Assembly: GCA_963794685.1 (NCBI GenBank)
Contig: CAWCFK010000004.1
Coordinates: 1,178,001-1,242,000 of the forward strand
DNA length: 64,000 nucleotides
Direction of reading: 5' to 3'
Source: CAVTWH01 sp963794685
Lineage (GTDB): Bacteria > Actinomycetota > Actinomycetes > Mycobacteriales > Micromonosporaceae
Positions 40,267 through 51,175 of the stretch are shown here, piece after piece. The number at the start of each line of letters is the position of its first letter. The stretch's first letter is position 1. The translations under genes were made by a program, and so were the position numbers. The notes beneath the pieces were generated by a model. It saw nothing but the letters and a program-made list of their open reading frames with translations, had not been told where the DNA came from and made no database searches.

Positions 40267-41846
40267 TGGTCGTCTGGTGCCCGGACTGGCCGGTGATCGC
40301 CGCCGAGCTGGTTGACGGTACGCCGGCCCACGAGCCGGTGGTGGTACTGCACGCCAACCGGGTGGTGGCCTGCTCGGAGGCGGCCCGTCGGGAGGGCATC
40401 CGGCGCGGGCTGCGCCGCCGGGAGGCCCAGGGCCGGTGCCCCGAAGTGCACGTCGTCGAGTACGACGCGGGCCGGGACACCCGGGCTTTCGAGCCGGTAC
40501 TGGTGGCGGTCGAGGAGCTGACCCCGGGCGTCGAGGTACTCCGGCCGGGGGCGTGCGCGTTCGCGGCCCGGGGACCGGCCGGCTACTACGGCGGCGAGGA
40601 GGCGGCTGCCGAGCGCATCGTCGAGCACATCGCCCAGAGCTGTGCGGTGGAGGCACAGGTGGGTGCGGCCGACGGCAGCTTCGCGGCCACCCTGGCGGCG
40701 CGCCGGGGAGCGCTGGTACCCGCCGGGCAGACCGCCGCCTTCCTCGCGGAACAGGACATCGCGCTGATCGGCCAGCCCGCCCTGGCCGACCTGCTGGGCC
40801 GGCTGGGGGTGGGTACCCTCGGCGACTTCGCGGCCCTGCCCGCCACTGACGTGCTGGCCCGGTTCGGGCTGGCCGGCGCGCTGGCCCACCGGCTCGCCGC
40901 CGGTCAGGACGCCCGGCCGCTCGCCGTCCGCCAGCCGCCCGCCGACCTGACCGTCGAGCAGCGCTTCGAGGAGCCGTTGGAGCGGGTCGACGTGGCCGCG
41001 TTCGCCGCCCGGGAACTGGCCGGCCGGCTGCACGCCCGACTGGCCGGGGCCGGCCTGGCCTGTACCCGGCTGGGGATCACCGCCCTCACCGGGGACGGCG
41101 TGCAACTGCACCGCACCTGGCGGCACGACGGGCTGCTCACCGCCGTCGCCATCGCCGACCGGCTGCGCTGGCAACTCGACGGCTGGCTGTCCGGTACCAA
41201 CCTGCGGGCCGCCCGACCCGGTGGCATGTGGGCCGCCCGGCCCAGTGGCGGGATCGTTGCGTTGACGCTGGTACCCGAGGGCGTGCTCGGGCAGGGCGGG
41301 CTGCAACCGGGGCTGTGGGGGGACGTCGGAGACGAGCGCGACCGGGCGCACCGGGCGCTGCACCGGGTCCAGGGACTACTCGGCCCGGAGGCGGTGCTCA
41401 CCCCGGTACCCGCTGGTGGTCGTGACCCCGGCGACCGGGTGACCCTGGTGCCGTGGGGTGACGAGCGGGTACCCGCCCGCCCGACCGCACCGCCGTGGCC
41501 GGGCCGGCTGCCGTCGCCCGCACCGGCCGTGGTGCTGCCCGAGCCCTCCCCGGCCGTGGTCCTCGACGTCGCCGGCCGACCGGTCACGGTGACCGCCCGG
41601 CTGGCGCTCTCCGCCCCACCCGCCACCCTCCTGCTCGACCCACTCCCGCCAGGCAGCGCCGCCGGGCAGCAGGGTGAGCTGCTGGACATCGTGACGTGGG
41701 CCGGGCCGTGGCCGGTGGACGAGCGCTGGTGGGCGGCTGGGGAGGCGAGCCGGCGGGCCCGGTTCCAGGTGTGCCTGGCCGACGGGCGGGCGTTGCTGCT
41801 CGCGCTGAGTGGTGGGGTCTGGTCGGTGGTGGCCAGCTATGACTGA
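40257..41846 (+). CDS. imuB: ImuB-type Y-family DNA polymerase homologue (catalytically inactive)
   Basis: 529 residues. Y-family fold opening LMVVWCPDWPVIAAELV, where the usual metal-binding DMDAFFASVE is absent, and VEELTPGVEVLRPGACAFAARG replaces the SxDE motif. ImuB is an adaptor that docks DnaE2 on the sliding clamp; the C-terminal about 180 residues form the extended tail that carries this docking function. GTG 40257. Follows imuA' with ten-base overlap and precedes dnaE2 by 15 bases. Confidence 0.9.
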   Translation: MRLMVVWCPDWPVIAAELVDGTPAHEPVVVLHANRVVACSEAARREGIRRGLRRREAQGRCPEVHVVEYDAGRDTRAFEPVLVAVEELTPGVEVLRPGACAFAARGPAGYYGGEEAAAERIVEHIAQSCAVEAQVGAADGSFAATLAARRGALVPAGQTAAFLAEQDIALIGQPALADLLGRLGVGTLGDFAALPATDVLARFGLAGALAHRLAAGQDARPLAVRQPPADLTVEQRFEEPLERVDVAAFAARELAGRLHARLAGAGLACTRLGITALTGDGVQLHRTWRHDGLLTAVAIADRLRWQLDGWLSGTNLRAARPGGMWAARPSGGIVALTLVPEGVLGQGGLQPGLWGDVGDERDRAHRALHRVQGLLGPEAVLTPVPAGGRDPGDRVTLVPWGDERVPARPTAPPWPGRLPSPAPAVVLPEPSPAVVLDVAGRPVTVTARLALSAPPATLLLDPLPPGSAAGQQGELLDIVTWAGPWPVDERWWAAGEASRRARFQVCLADGRALLLALSGGVWSVVASYD

Positions 41847-41861
41847 CCGGGCCGGTGGCTG

Positions 41862-44800
41862 ATGGGGTTCAACAATCCGGATATCAGCTGGGCCGAGCTG
41901 GAGCGGGTGCTGTCGGGGCGGGGCGTCGTGCACGACCCGCTCACCATCGACCACGGCGACGGCGGCGACGCGCCGGCCTGGACCCGCAAGCGGGACCACT
42001 ACACCGCGCCCGAGCTGGTCCGCCGAACCTCCACAGTGGACTACGCGGAACTGCACTGCCACACCAACTTCAGCTTCCTCGACGGGGCCAGCCAGCCGGA
42101 GGAGCTGGCCGAGGAGGCGACCCGGCTGGGGCTGACCGGGCTGTCCGTCACCGACCACGACGGCATGTACGGCGCGGTGCGGTTCAGTGAGGCGGCCCGC
42201 GCGCTGGAGCTGCCCACCATCTTCGGCGCGGAGCTGTCCATCGGGCTGCCCGGACCGCAACAGGGCGAGCCCGACCCGGCCGGCCGGCACCTGCTGGTAC
42301 TGGCCCGGGGGCCGGCCGGGTACGCCCGGCTGTCCAGCGTGATCGGCCACGCGCAACTGGCCGGCGGCGAGAAGGGCCGCCCCGTCTACGACCTCGCCCA
42401 GGTCGCCGCCGATCTGGACGGGCAGGTGCTGGTGCTCACCGGCTGCCGCAAGGGGTACGTGCCGGCCGCGCTGACCGGCGGCGGCGACGCCGGGGCGGAG
42501 CTGGCCAGACTGGTCGCGCTGTTCGGGGCGGAGAGCGTGGCGGTGGAGTTGACCCACCACGGGCACCCGGAGGACGACGAGCGCAACGACGCGCTCGCCG
42601 AGCTGGCCGAGCGGGCCGGGCTGCCGACGGTGGCCACCGGCAACGTGCACTACGCGACTCCGGGGCGGCGCCGGCTGGCCACGGCGGTGGCGGCGGTACG
42701 GGCCCGGCGCAGCCTGGACGAGATCGACGGGTGGCTGCCCGCCGCCGGAGTCGCGCACCTGCGCAGTGGCGAGGAGATGGCGGCCCGGTTCGCCGCCTTC
42801 CCGGGCGCGGTGGCCAGGGCTGCCGCGTACGGTCGGGAACTCGCCTTCGACCTCAGCCTGGTCGCGCCGAAGCTGCCCAACTGTGCCCCGCCGCACGCCG
42901 GCATCACCGAGATGGCCTACCTGCGCCAGCTCACCGAGGCCGGGGCGGCCCGCCGGTACGGCAGTCGGGACGCCAACCCGAAGGCGTACCGGCAGCTCGA
43001 ACACGAACTGGCGATGATCGAGGCACTGAAGTTCCCCGGCTACTTCCTGATCGTCCACGAGATCGTCGACTTCTGCCGGCGACAGAACATCTACTGCCAG
43101 GGGCGCGGTTCGGCGGCCAACTCGGCGGTCTGCTACGCGCTGGGCATCACCAACGTCGACGCGGTCGCCTGGGAGCTGCTCTTCGAGCGGTTCCTGGCCC
43201 CGGAGCGGGACGGCCCACCGGACATCGACATCGACATCGAGTCCGACCGGCGCGAGGAGGTCATCCAGCACGTCTACGAAAAGTACGGCCGGCTCAACGC
43301 GGCCCAGGTCGCCAACGTCATCTCCTACCGGCCGCGCTCGGCGGTCCGCGACATCGCCCGCGCGTTCGGCTTCTCACCCGGCCAGCAGGACGCCTGGTCC
43401 AAGCAGATCGACCGGTGGGGTTCGATCGCGGCGCTGGACGTGGAGGAGATCCCCGAGCAGGTGGTGCGGTACGCCAACGAGCTGCAGACCTTCCCGAGGC
43501 ACCTGGGTATCCACTCCGGCGGCATGGTGATCTGCGACCGGCCGGTGATCGAGGTGTGTCCGGTGGAGTGGGCCCGGATGCCCGGCCGCACGGTGCTGCA
43601 GTGGGACAAGGACGACTGCGCCTCGGCCGGCCTGGTCAAGTTCGACCTGCTCGGGCTGGGCATGCTGTCCGCCCTGCACTACGCCTTCGACTTCATCGAC
43701 AGCGGGTACGAGCTGGCCACCATGCCGCTGGACGACGCGCAGGTGTACGAGATGCTGTGCCGGGCCGACTCGGTGGGCGTGTTCCAGGTGGAGTCCCGGG
43801 CGCAGATGGCCACCCTGCCCCGGCTGCGCCCGGACAAGTTCTACGACCTGGTGGTGGAGGTGGCGCTGATCCGCCCCGGCCCTATCCAGGGCGGCTCGGT
43901 GCACCCCTACATCCGCCGGACCCGCGGCCTGGAGGAGATCACCTACCCGCATCCGTTGGCGGAGAAGACGTTGAAGCGGACCAAGGGGGTGCCGCTGTTC
44001 CAGGAGCAGTTGATGCAGCTGGCCATCGACGTGGCCGGGTTCAGTGCCGCCGAAGCCGACGAGCTGCGCCGGGCGATGGGTTCGAAGCGCTCGATGGAGC
44101 GGATGGCCCGCATCCGCCACCGGCTGTACGAGGGGATGGCCCGCAACGGCATCACCGGCGCGCTCGCCGACGACTTCTTCCTCAAGCTCTCCGCCTTCGC
44201 CAACTACGGCTTCCCGGAGAGCCACGCGATGAGCTTCGCGTACCTCGTCTTCGCCAGCGCCTGGCTGAAGCGCTACCACCCGGCCGCGTTCTGCGCCGCG
44301 CTGCTCGGCCGCCCAGCCGATGGGCTTCTACTCGCCGCAGACGCTGGTCGACGACGCCCGCCGGCACGGCGTCACGGTGCTGCGGCCGGACATCAACGCC
44401 AGCGCCGCGAAGGCGAGCCTGGATCGGAGCAGCCAGACCCGCAACAGTGCCGGCGCAGCGGGGGAGTCGCCGCCGCACTGGGGTCGGGGCGGCCCGATGG
44501 TCCGGCTCGGGCTGTCCTCGGTCCGTACCCTCGGCGACGATCTGGCGCTGCGCATCGAGCGGGAACGGGACGCGCACGGGTCGTACCGGTCGATGGTGGA
44601 GCTCGCCCAACGGATCGGCCTGACCGCCGCGCAGTTGGAGGCGCTGGCCACCGCTGGGGCGTTCGACGGTTTCGGGCTGAGCCGGCGGGAGGCGCTGTGG
44701 GCGGCGGGCGCGGCGGCGCAGCAGCGGGCCGGCCGGCTGCCCGGCACGGTGACCGGCGTGGACGCCCCGACGCTGCCCGGCATGGACGAGGTGGAGACGT

Positions 44801-45195
44801 TGATCGCCGACGTCTGGGCCACCGGCCTGGCCCCGGATCGGCACCCGGCCGAGTTCGCCCGCGAACATCTGCGCCGGCTGGGCGCGCTCTCCGTCGAGGA
44901 GGTGGGCCGGGCCGACGACCGGACCCGGGTGCTGGTCGGCGGGGTGGTCACGCACCGGCAACGACCGGCCACGGCCGGCGGGATCACCTTCATCAACCTG
45001 GAGGACGAGACCGGCATGCTCAACATCGTCTGCTCGCCGGGCCTGTGGCACCGCTACCGCAAGGTGGCAAGAACCTCGTCGGCGCTGCTGGTCCGGGGCA
45101 TGGTGGAGAAGCAGGACGGCGTGGTCAACCTCAACGCCGACCGGCTCACCACCCTGCGCCTGCCGGTCCGCCCCGCCTCCCGCGACTTCCGCTGA
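41862..45195 (+). CDS. dnaE2: Error-prone DNA polymerase III alpha subunit DnaE2, one frameshift
   Basis: C-family polymerase for damage-induced mutagenesis. N-terminal PHP domain (YAELHCHTNFSFLDGAS, SVTDHDGMYGAV), palm with PDIDIDIESDRREEVIQHV (catalytic Asp residues) and YCQGRGSAANSAVCYALGIT, then FPESHAMSFAYLVFASAWLKRYHPAAFC. Here the frame breaks: one extra G at about 44307; without it the protein continues QPMGFYSPQTLVDDARRHGV and the OB-fold region to TGA 45195. Repaired length about 1111 residues, normal for DnaE2 which is shorter than replicative DnaE1. The break is probably a consensus error. Confidence 0.9.
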
Positions 45196-45205
45196 CGCGT
45201 CGCCG

Positions 45206-47138
45206 TCAGCGCGGGGAGCGGCGTGCCGGTCGAAGCCCGGCGACGACCAACGCGGTGCCCATCAGCAGGGCGAGTACCCCGAGCGCGACGGTGGTGCCGA
45301 CCGACCCGCCGGTGGCCGGCAGCAGTCCCGACGCGCCAGGTGGCCCGGACGGCGCCGGTGGCCCGGGCGGGGCGGTGGCGGTGGCGGTGGCGCGGCGACC
45401 AGGACGAGTTCGGTCGGATTGCCGAGACCGTGCTCGATCGGGACCAGGCCGCCGGTGAGCTGGTCATTGGTGGCGACAGCGGCGAACGAGTAGCAGCCCG
45501 GAGCGGTCGGCCGGAAGGTCGGCGTGCGCAGTACGGAGTCGTGGTCCACCAGCACCGGCGGGAACTCGACGGCGACCGGTAGGCCGGTGTTCTGCCAGGC
45601 GGCGTCCGCGCAGCCGCCGCTCGGCCCGGTCGGGATCGGGCCGAACAGGGTGGCGGTGACGGTCGCGGTGCGGCCCGGGACCAGTCCGGTGATCACAATC
45701 GTGTCGACAACGGCGTTCCCGGGCTGGACCGCATTGGTGGAGGCCTGGGAGTCCAGCCGCAGGATCGGCGGGATGAACCGGGGCACCGACCAGGACGGTC
45801 TCCGACGGATCGCCCGGCGGCAGGGTGACGGTCACGGCGGTACTGGTGACCAGGGTGGCGCCGTAGGAGTAGCAGCCCGGTTCGCGCAGTGGTACCCCGA
45901 TCGTCTCGACCACGCCGTCGCCGTCCAGCACAGTCGGGGTCACCACCTCGCGTACCGGCGCCCCGGTCCAGTCGACGGCGCAGCCACCGTCCGGATCGGG
46001 GGGTACCGGCCCGTAGAGGATCGGGCTCAGCGTGCCGGTGGCGCCGGGCGGCAGGTCGTCCACGGCGATCCGATCGAAGGACTCGTCACCGGACTCCAGC
46101 AGCGCGGACGAGATCACGCTGGACACCCGGGGGTCCGGGACGGGCTCCCGCACGGTCACCGGGTGGCTCGCGCGGGCGTCCAGGGTCAACGGCTGGGCCA
46201 GCATCATCCGCTGTACCTGGAAGGCGGGGTCGCCGACCATCAGCGTGCCGATAGCGGCGGTCGACCGGGCCGCGCGCCTCGATCGTTGCCTGGCCGTGCC
46301 GGTCGCCGCGGCCCGGATCCAGAGCTGGCCACCGGCCGGCAGCAGTCCGCCGCTGGGGAACGGCACGGTGCCGGCCGCGTCGGTGAACGCGTCGGCGCCG
46401 CTGATCTGCACGGTCAGGTCGCCGAGCGCGTTCGCGCCGATGGTGAACGGCCCGATCAGCGCGTTGACCTGGCCGGTGGAGGGTCCGTCGATGGTCGGTG
46501 TCGGGTTGGCCGGTTCGGGTAGCGGCCCGGCGGCCAGCACCTCGGTGACGATCTGCCGGACCACGTTGTAGATCGCCTGGTCCTGGTAGTTGGGCGGCAT
46601 CAGGATGCCGTCGGTGAAGTAGTGGATCGCCATGGACACGGTGCCGGAGCGCAGCCGGTTGATGATCGTCGTGTTCGTGGAGGGTACGGCCGGCGCGTTG
46701 GTGGCGGGCCAGTAGTTGGTCAGGATCCGGCCACGTACCCGGCGTTGCGGGTGAGCCCGTTCCACGGCTGCGGGTCGTACCCGGTGCCGGAGCGTTGACC
46801 GGCGGCCCACTGCACGCAGTACGCCGGATCCGATGGTCGCGCCGGCGTTGTCCTTGAAGGTGTACCGGCAGGAGTTCGTCCCGGCGATCTGGGTGAAGCC
46901 GCTCGGGTCGTACCCGTACGCCGGGTACCCGCCGGTGACGTCGAAATCCTCCGGTACTGCGTAGGGCCTGGGCTGGTTGAAGGGCGGATCCGGGCGGACG
47001 CCGACCTCGATGCACCCGTTGGTACCGACCTGGACCGCCGCGAACGGCGGCCCCTGCGCTGCCGCGGGGGCGGCGACGATGACCGTCGGACCCACCCCGA
47101 CCAGCCCGCTGACCAGGATCAGGGCCAGGCGCAGCCAA
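45206..47138 (-). CDS. LPxTG surface protein with thioester-like domain, several frameshifts
   Basis: Exported wall-anchored protein in at least five frame pieces. A hydrophobic signal-like segment (WLRLALILVSGLVGVG) has no ordinary start codon in frame, so the 5' end is approximate. Mature part begins AAAQGPPFAAVQVG. A Cys occurs in AYCVQWAAGQ after frame repair, matching the start of thioester surface domains, but the partner Gln position in TVSMAIHYFTDG is Ser. Two Ig-like repeats follow (PPGATGTLSPILYGPVP ... GCYSYGAT; VPGRTATVTATLFGPIP ... GCYSFAAV). The end carries LPATGG, a membrane helix and RR, a sortase signal. Adheres or decorates the wall by inference. Confidence 0.7.
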
Positions 47139-47295
47139 CGGGAGGCGATGAGAACGACAATTACCGTCTAACCATGCACCAACCATATGAACCAGCCGCC
47201 CCATGGAGCATCATTGTCCCAGCCGGTGCGGTGATCCCCCCTCCGGGTCGGCCGGCCGGTGCTCGCGTGGCGAGCGGTGGTACAGCCGGGTGGCC

Positions 47296-47301
47296 TAGGC
47301 T
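47296..47301 (+). promoter_or_regulatory. Candidate leaderless -10 element for the methyltransferase
   Basis: TAGGCT, six bases before GTG 47308, no ribosome-binding site between. Confidence 0.58.
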
Positions 47302-47307
47302 CGCGGC

Positions 47308-48045
47308 GTGGAGCGAACGCAGACCCGCACCCCCGGCAGCCCGCGCACGGCCGCCATCTGGGCCACCCTGCGCGCCGATCTCGCCGGTCGGGACAGCCTC
47401 GAAGTGGTCGACGTCGGCGGCGGTACCGGCGGGTTCGCGGTGCCGCTTGCCGAGGCCGGGCACCGGGTCACCGTGGTCGACACCAGCCCCGACGCGCTGG
47501 CGGCGTTGACCCGCCGCGCCGCCGAGGCCGGGGTGGCCGAGCGGATCAGCGCCGTGCAGGGCGACGCCGATCAGCTCGTCGACCTGATCGGCGCGGGCAA
47601 CGCCGACCTGGTGCTCTGCCACAGCGTCCTGGAAGTGGTGGACGACCCGGTCAGGGCAGCCGAGGCCATCGCGATCACCCTGCGACCGGGCGGTGCGGCC
47701 AGCGTGGTGGTCGCCAACCGGGCCGCCGCGGTGCTCACCCGGGCCCTGAACGGCCACCTGGCCGCGGCCGCCGCGCTGGTGGCCGACCCGGCGGGCAGTG
47801 CGGGCGGCGGCGACAAACTGCGCCGACGCTTCACCGTGGACAGTGCCATCGCGCTGCTCACCGCCGCGGGCCTGACAATCGAGAAGATCCACGGGGTACG
47901 GGTGCTCGCCGATCTCGTGCCCGGTGCGGTCGCGGACGCCGACCCGGCCGCCCTGCTCGCCCTGGAGCTGGCGCTCGCCGACGAGCCGCCGTACCGGGAC
48001 ATCGCCACCCAACTGCACCTCTACTGTCGCCGACCGGCCGGATGA
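47308..48045 (+). CDS. SAM-dependent methyltransferase
   Basis: 245 residues, class I Rossmann methyltransferase. Motif I is VVDVGGGTGGFAVPLAEAGHRVTVVDTSPDAL, motif II region GNADLVLCHSVLEVVDDP, motif III LRPGGAASVVVAN. The C-terminal half lies outside the SAM fold and may select the substrate, which is unknown. Intact, unlike its neighbours to left and right. TGA overlaps the ATG of the phosphodiesterase gene (ATGA). Confidence 0.92.
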   Translation: MERTQTRTPGSPRTAAIWATLRADLAGRDSLEVVDVGGGTGGFAVPLAEAGHRVTVVDTSPDALAALTRRAAEAGVAERISAVQGDADQLVDLIGAGNADLVLCHSVLEVVDDPVRAAEAIAITLRPGGAASVVVANRAAAVLTRALNGHLAAAAALVADPAGSAGGGDKLRRRFTVDSAIALLTAAGLTIEKIHGVRVLADLVPGAVADADPAALLALELALADEPPYRDIATQLHLYCRRPAG

Positions 48046-49211
48046 CCGACCGCGAGATGACCGACGGGCGGGTCACCCCGCGCTACGGCGAGGCCAGCAT
48101 CGCCGACATCCTGCCCAGCGCCCTGTCCGTCCTCGGCGTCCCCGGCGCGCCCGACGTGCTCGGCCTGGCTGCCGAACTCGACGGGGTACGCCGGATCGGG
48201 GTGCTGCTCCTCGACGGCCTCGGCTACCAGCTCCTCCCGGCCGCCGCCGCGTCCAGCCCGGTACTGGCCGACGCCCTCGCCGGCCGGCTCGGCCACTTGA
48301 CCCCGTTGACCTGCGGCTTTCCGTCGACCACGCCGACCAGCCTGGTGTCCCTGGGTACCGGCGCGGTGCCCGGCGCACACGGCGTCCTCGGCTTCACCCT
48401 GAACGTCCCGGGTACCAGCGAAGTCCTCACCCACATCCTGTGGCGGGGCGCGCCGGACCCGGCGACCTGGCAGCCGGTACCCACGGCCTACACCCGGGCC
48501 AGCGCGGCCGGCGTCCACGGCAGCGCGGTACTGGCCAGCGCCTTCCTCGGCAGTGGGCTGACCGACGCGGCGTACCGGGGCGCCCGGTTCGTGGTCGGCA
48601 GCGGCGTGGACGAGGTGGCCGCCGGGATGCTCCGGGAACTCGCCGGCCCGCCGCCCAACCTGGTCTACGGCTACCACGGCCAGGTGGACAGCGACGGACA
48701 CGTCTACGGGCTCGGCACGCCGCAGTGGCACGCCGCCGTCGCCGAAGTGGACGCCCTGCTCAGCCGGCTGATCGACGGGCTGCCTGCGGATGCCGCGCTG
48801 CTGGTCACCGCCGACCACGGCCAACTCGACATCCCCGCCGACCGGCGCTTCGACCTGGACACCGACCCCCGACTGTCGGCCGGGGTACGGGTGGTGGCCG
48901 GCGAGCCCCGGGTCCGCTACCTGCACACCGAGCCCGGTGCCAGCGACGACGTGCTGGCCGCCTGGCGGTCGGTGCTCGGCCCGGCCGCCTGGGTGGTGCC
49001 CCGCGAGGAGGCGGTGGCCGGCGGCTGGTTCGGCCCGGTACCCGAGGCCCACCTGCAGCGCATCGGTGACGTGGTGGCCGTCTGCAACGCCGACTACGCG
49101 GTACTGGCCAGCGCGCACGAGCCGGACACGGTCGGCAAGCTGATCGCCTTCCACGGCTCCTGGACCGCCGCCGAGATGACCATCCCGCTGCTGGTGCTGC
49201 GCCGCCCCTGA
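48042..49211 (+). CDS. Alkaline-phosphatase-superfamily phosphodiesterase/nucleotide pyrophosphatase
   Basis: 389 residues. Type I phosphodiesterase core: metal Asp in VLLLDGLGYQ, catalytic Thr in FPSTTPTSLVSL, HGVLGFT, YGYHGQVDSDGHVYG with two metal ligands, and TADHGQLDIP with the DH pair. No signal peptide, so likely cytosolic, as for the homologous actinobacterial gene usually found beside a methyltransferase. ATG 48042 overlaps the preceding stop. Substrate unknown. Confidence 0.9.
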   Translation: MTDREMTDGRVTPRYGEASIADILPSALSVLGVPGAPDVLGLAAELDGVRRIGVLLLDGLGYQLLPAAAASSPVLADALAGRLGHLTPLTCGFPSTTPTSLVSLGTGAVPGAHGVLGFTLNVPGTSEVLTHILWRGAPDPATWQPVPTAYTRASAAGVHGSAVLASAFLGSGLTDAAYRGARFVVGSGVDEVAAGMLRELAGPPPNLVYGYHGQVDSDGHVYGLGTPQWHAAVAEVDALLSRLIDGLPADAALLVTADHGQLDIPADRRFDLDTDPRLSAGVRVVAGEPRVRYLHTEPGASDDVLAAWRSVLGPAAWVVPREEAVAGGWFGPVPEAHLQRIGDVVAVCNADYAVLASAHEPDTVGKLIAFHGSWTAAEMTIPLLVLRRP

Positions 49212-49303
49212 CCGGCCCGCACCCGGGTCGTGGCGGCGCTGCGGCTGCGGGTGGCGGCGACGCGCGCCGGAACGCGGCCGGGCAGAGTGTCACAGCCACG
49301 CGA

Positions 49304-49309
49304 TAGCCT
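49304..49309 (+). promoter_or_regulatory. Candidate leaderless -10 element for dinB
   Basis: TAGCCT, six bases before GTG 49316, no ribosome-binding site. No SOS box seen here, so this dinB looks constitutive. Confidence 0.55.
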
Positions 49310-49315
49310 CGCGGC

Positions 49316-50615
49316 GTGGGGCGTTCTCAGCAGGTGCCGCGCGGCGGAGTGGCCGGGTTCGGGTCGGACGCCGACGACTCCGGCTGCCCGATCCTGCACG
49401 TCGACATGGACGCCTTCTACTGCTCCGTGGAGGTGCGCCGCCGCCCTGAGCTGCGCGGCAAGCCGGTGATCGTGGGTGGCATCGGCCCGCGCGGCGTGGT
49501 CAGTTCGGCCAGCTACGAGGCGCGTGCCTTCGGGGTACGCAGTGCGATGCCGAGTACCCGGGCCCGCCGGCTGTGCCCGCAGGCGGTCTTCCTGCCACCG
49601 GACTTCACCGAGTACACGGCCGCATCGCGGGCCGTCATGCGGATCTTCCGGGACGTCACTCCGCTGGTCGAGCCGCTCTCCATGGACGAGGCGTTCCTCG
49701 ACGTGGCCGGCGCACGTCGGCTGCTCGGCCCGTCCGCGCAGATCGCGGCGCTGATCCGCCGCCGGGTCGCCGCCGAACAGCAGCTCACCTGCTCGGTGGG
49801 GGTGGCCCCGACGAAGTTCATGGCGAAGCTGGCCTCAACCCGGGCCAAGCCGGACGGGCTGGCCGTGGTCCCCGCCGACCGGGTCCTCGACTTCCTGCAC
49901 CCGCTGCCGGTGGCTGCCCTGTGGGGAGTCGGCGAGCGCAGCGCCGAGGTGCTCGCCCGACTCGGCCTGCGCACCGTCGGCGACCTGGCCAGGGCGCCGA
50001 TCGCGATGCTGCGCTCCAACCTGGGCGCGGCTGCCGCCGAGCACCTGCACACGCTGGCTGCCGGGCGTGATCCCCGGGCGGTGGAACCGGCCCAGGTGGA
50101 GAAGTCGATCGGCGCGGAGACCACCTTCGACACCGATGTCGCAGATCCGACGGAGATCCGGCTGGCGCTGTTGGCGCTGGCCGGGAAGGCGGCCGGGCGA
50201 CTGCGCGGGGCCGGGATGGCCGGGCGTACCGTCGCGCTCAAGGTACGGTTTGCCGACTTTCGTACCATCAGTCGCTCCCGTACCCTCACCACTCCCACCG
50301 ATGTGACGAAAGAGATCTTCGACACTGCCTGGGCGTTGTTCGCCGCGCTGCCCGCCGGTGACCGGATCCGCCTGGTGGGAGTACGTGATCGAGGGGCTGC
50401 TCGATGGTGCCCTGGCACCCCGCCAGCCCAGCCTCGACGCCCGGGAACATGGCTGGCGGGAGGCGGAACGGGCAGCCGACGCGGCAGTGGCCAGGTTCGG
50501 TGCGGCGGCCGTCCGTCCGGCCAGTCTGCTCCGCGACGATCGGGTCAACGACGGCGAGTGGTCGGGCGGAATCGGCCCGTGGCAGCCCGCGGCGCGCGAA
50601 AATCCCGACACCTGA
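49316..50615 (+). CDS. dinB: DNA polymerase IV (Y-family), one-base frameshift near the end
   Basis: Translesion polymerase. Catalytic motifs intact: ILHVDMDAFYCSVEVRRRPEL and PLSMDEAFLDVAGA; TCSVGVAPTKFMAKLAS and the helix-hairpin-helix LWGVGERSAEVLARLGLRTVGDLA follow. The frame breaks after RLVGVR at about 50385; removing one base gives IEGLLDGALAPRQPSLDAREHGW to TGA 50615. Repaired length about 432 residues. The N-terminal 24 residues before the catalytic strand are an actinobacterial extension. Confidence 0.92.
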
Positions 50616-50732
50616 TCGTCGTCCGCCTTTCCGACATGCGTACCCACTCGTAGACTTGCGGGTACGCAGTCGCGTGACTGCTGCGGTCTGCCGATCCTGT
50701 CCGGGTCGGCTCGACGACCGGGGAGGAGTGCC

Positions 50733-51122
50733 GTGCCGCTCTCGGAGCACGAGCAGCGGCTGTTCGAGCAGATCGAACGGTCGCTGGCCGAGGACCCTAA
50801 ATTCGCCTCGGCCGTGCGCGCCAGTGATCCGCGTCTGCATGCCCGACGCCGACTCGTGATCGCCGCGGTCCTGGTGGTCGCCGGGCTCGCCCTGGTGGTC
50901 TTCGGCGTCAGCACCCAGCCACTCGTGGGTGTCGCCGGTTTCGTGGTGATGCTCGCCGCCGCCGGTTACGGCCTCTCCGCCATCGTCCGCAGTCGCACCA
51001 GCACCGAGCTGCGAGCCGTCGACGGCACCGTCACCCGGTCCACCGCCCGCCGAGCTTCTCGTGGCTCGATCATCGACCGGTTGGAAGAGCGCTGGCGTCA
51101 GCGCCCCGAGAACGACCGCTGA
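50733..51122 (+). CDS. DUF3040 membrane protein
   Basis: 129 residues. Conserved start MPLSEHEQRLFEQIERSLAEDPKFASAVRASDP, then two membrane helices at about 42-62 and 65-88, and a basic C-terminal tail. The family is confined to actinobacteria and often lies near division or wall genes; no function is established. GTG 50733 has a GGGGAGGA ribosome site. Followed by two strong hairpins. Confidence 0.9.
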   Translation: MPLSEHEQRLFEQIERSLAEDPKFASAVRASDPRLHARRRLVIAAVLVVAGLALVVFGVSTQPLVGVAGFVVMLAAAGYGLSAIVRSRTSTELRAVDGTVTRSTARRASRGSIIDRLEERWRQRPENDR

Positions 51123-51175
51123 TCCGCGGCCTCCCAACTCCGAACGCCAAGACCCGAACAGCGCCAAGACCCGAA

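Noticed and set aside
44300..44320. Programmed ribosomal frameshift in dnaE2
   Set aside because: There is no slippery heptamer, and the same kind of extra G recurs in leuS and other genes.
45360..45395. GGTGGC repeats as a regulatory element
   Set aside because: They encode the Pro-rich linker before the LPxTG sorting signal of the surface protein.
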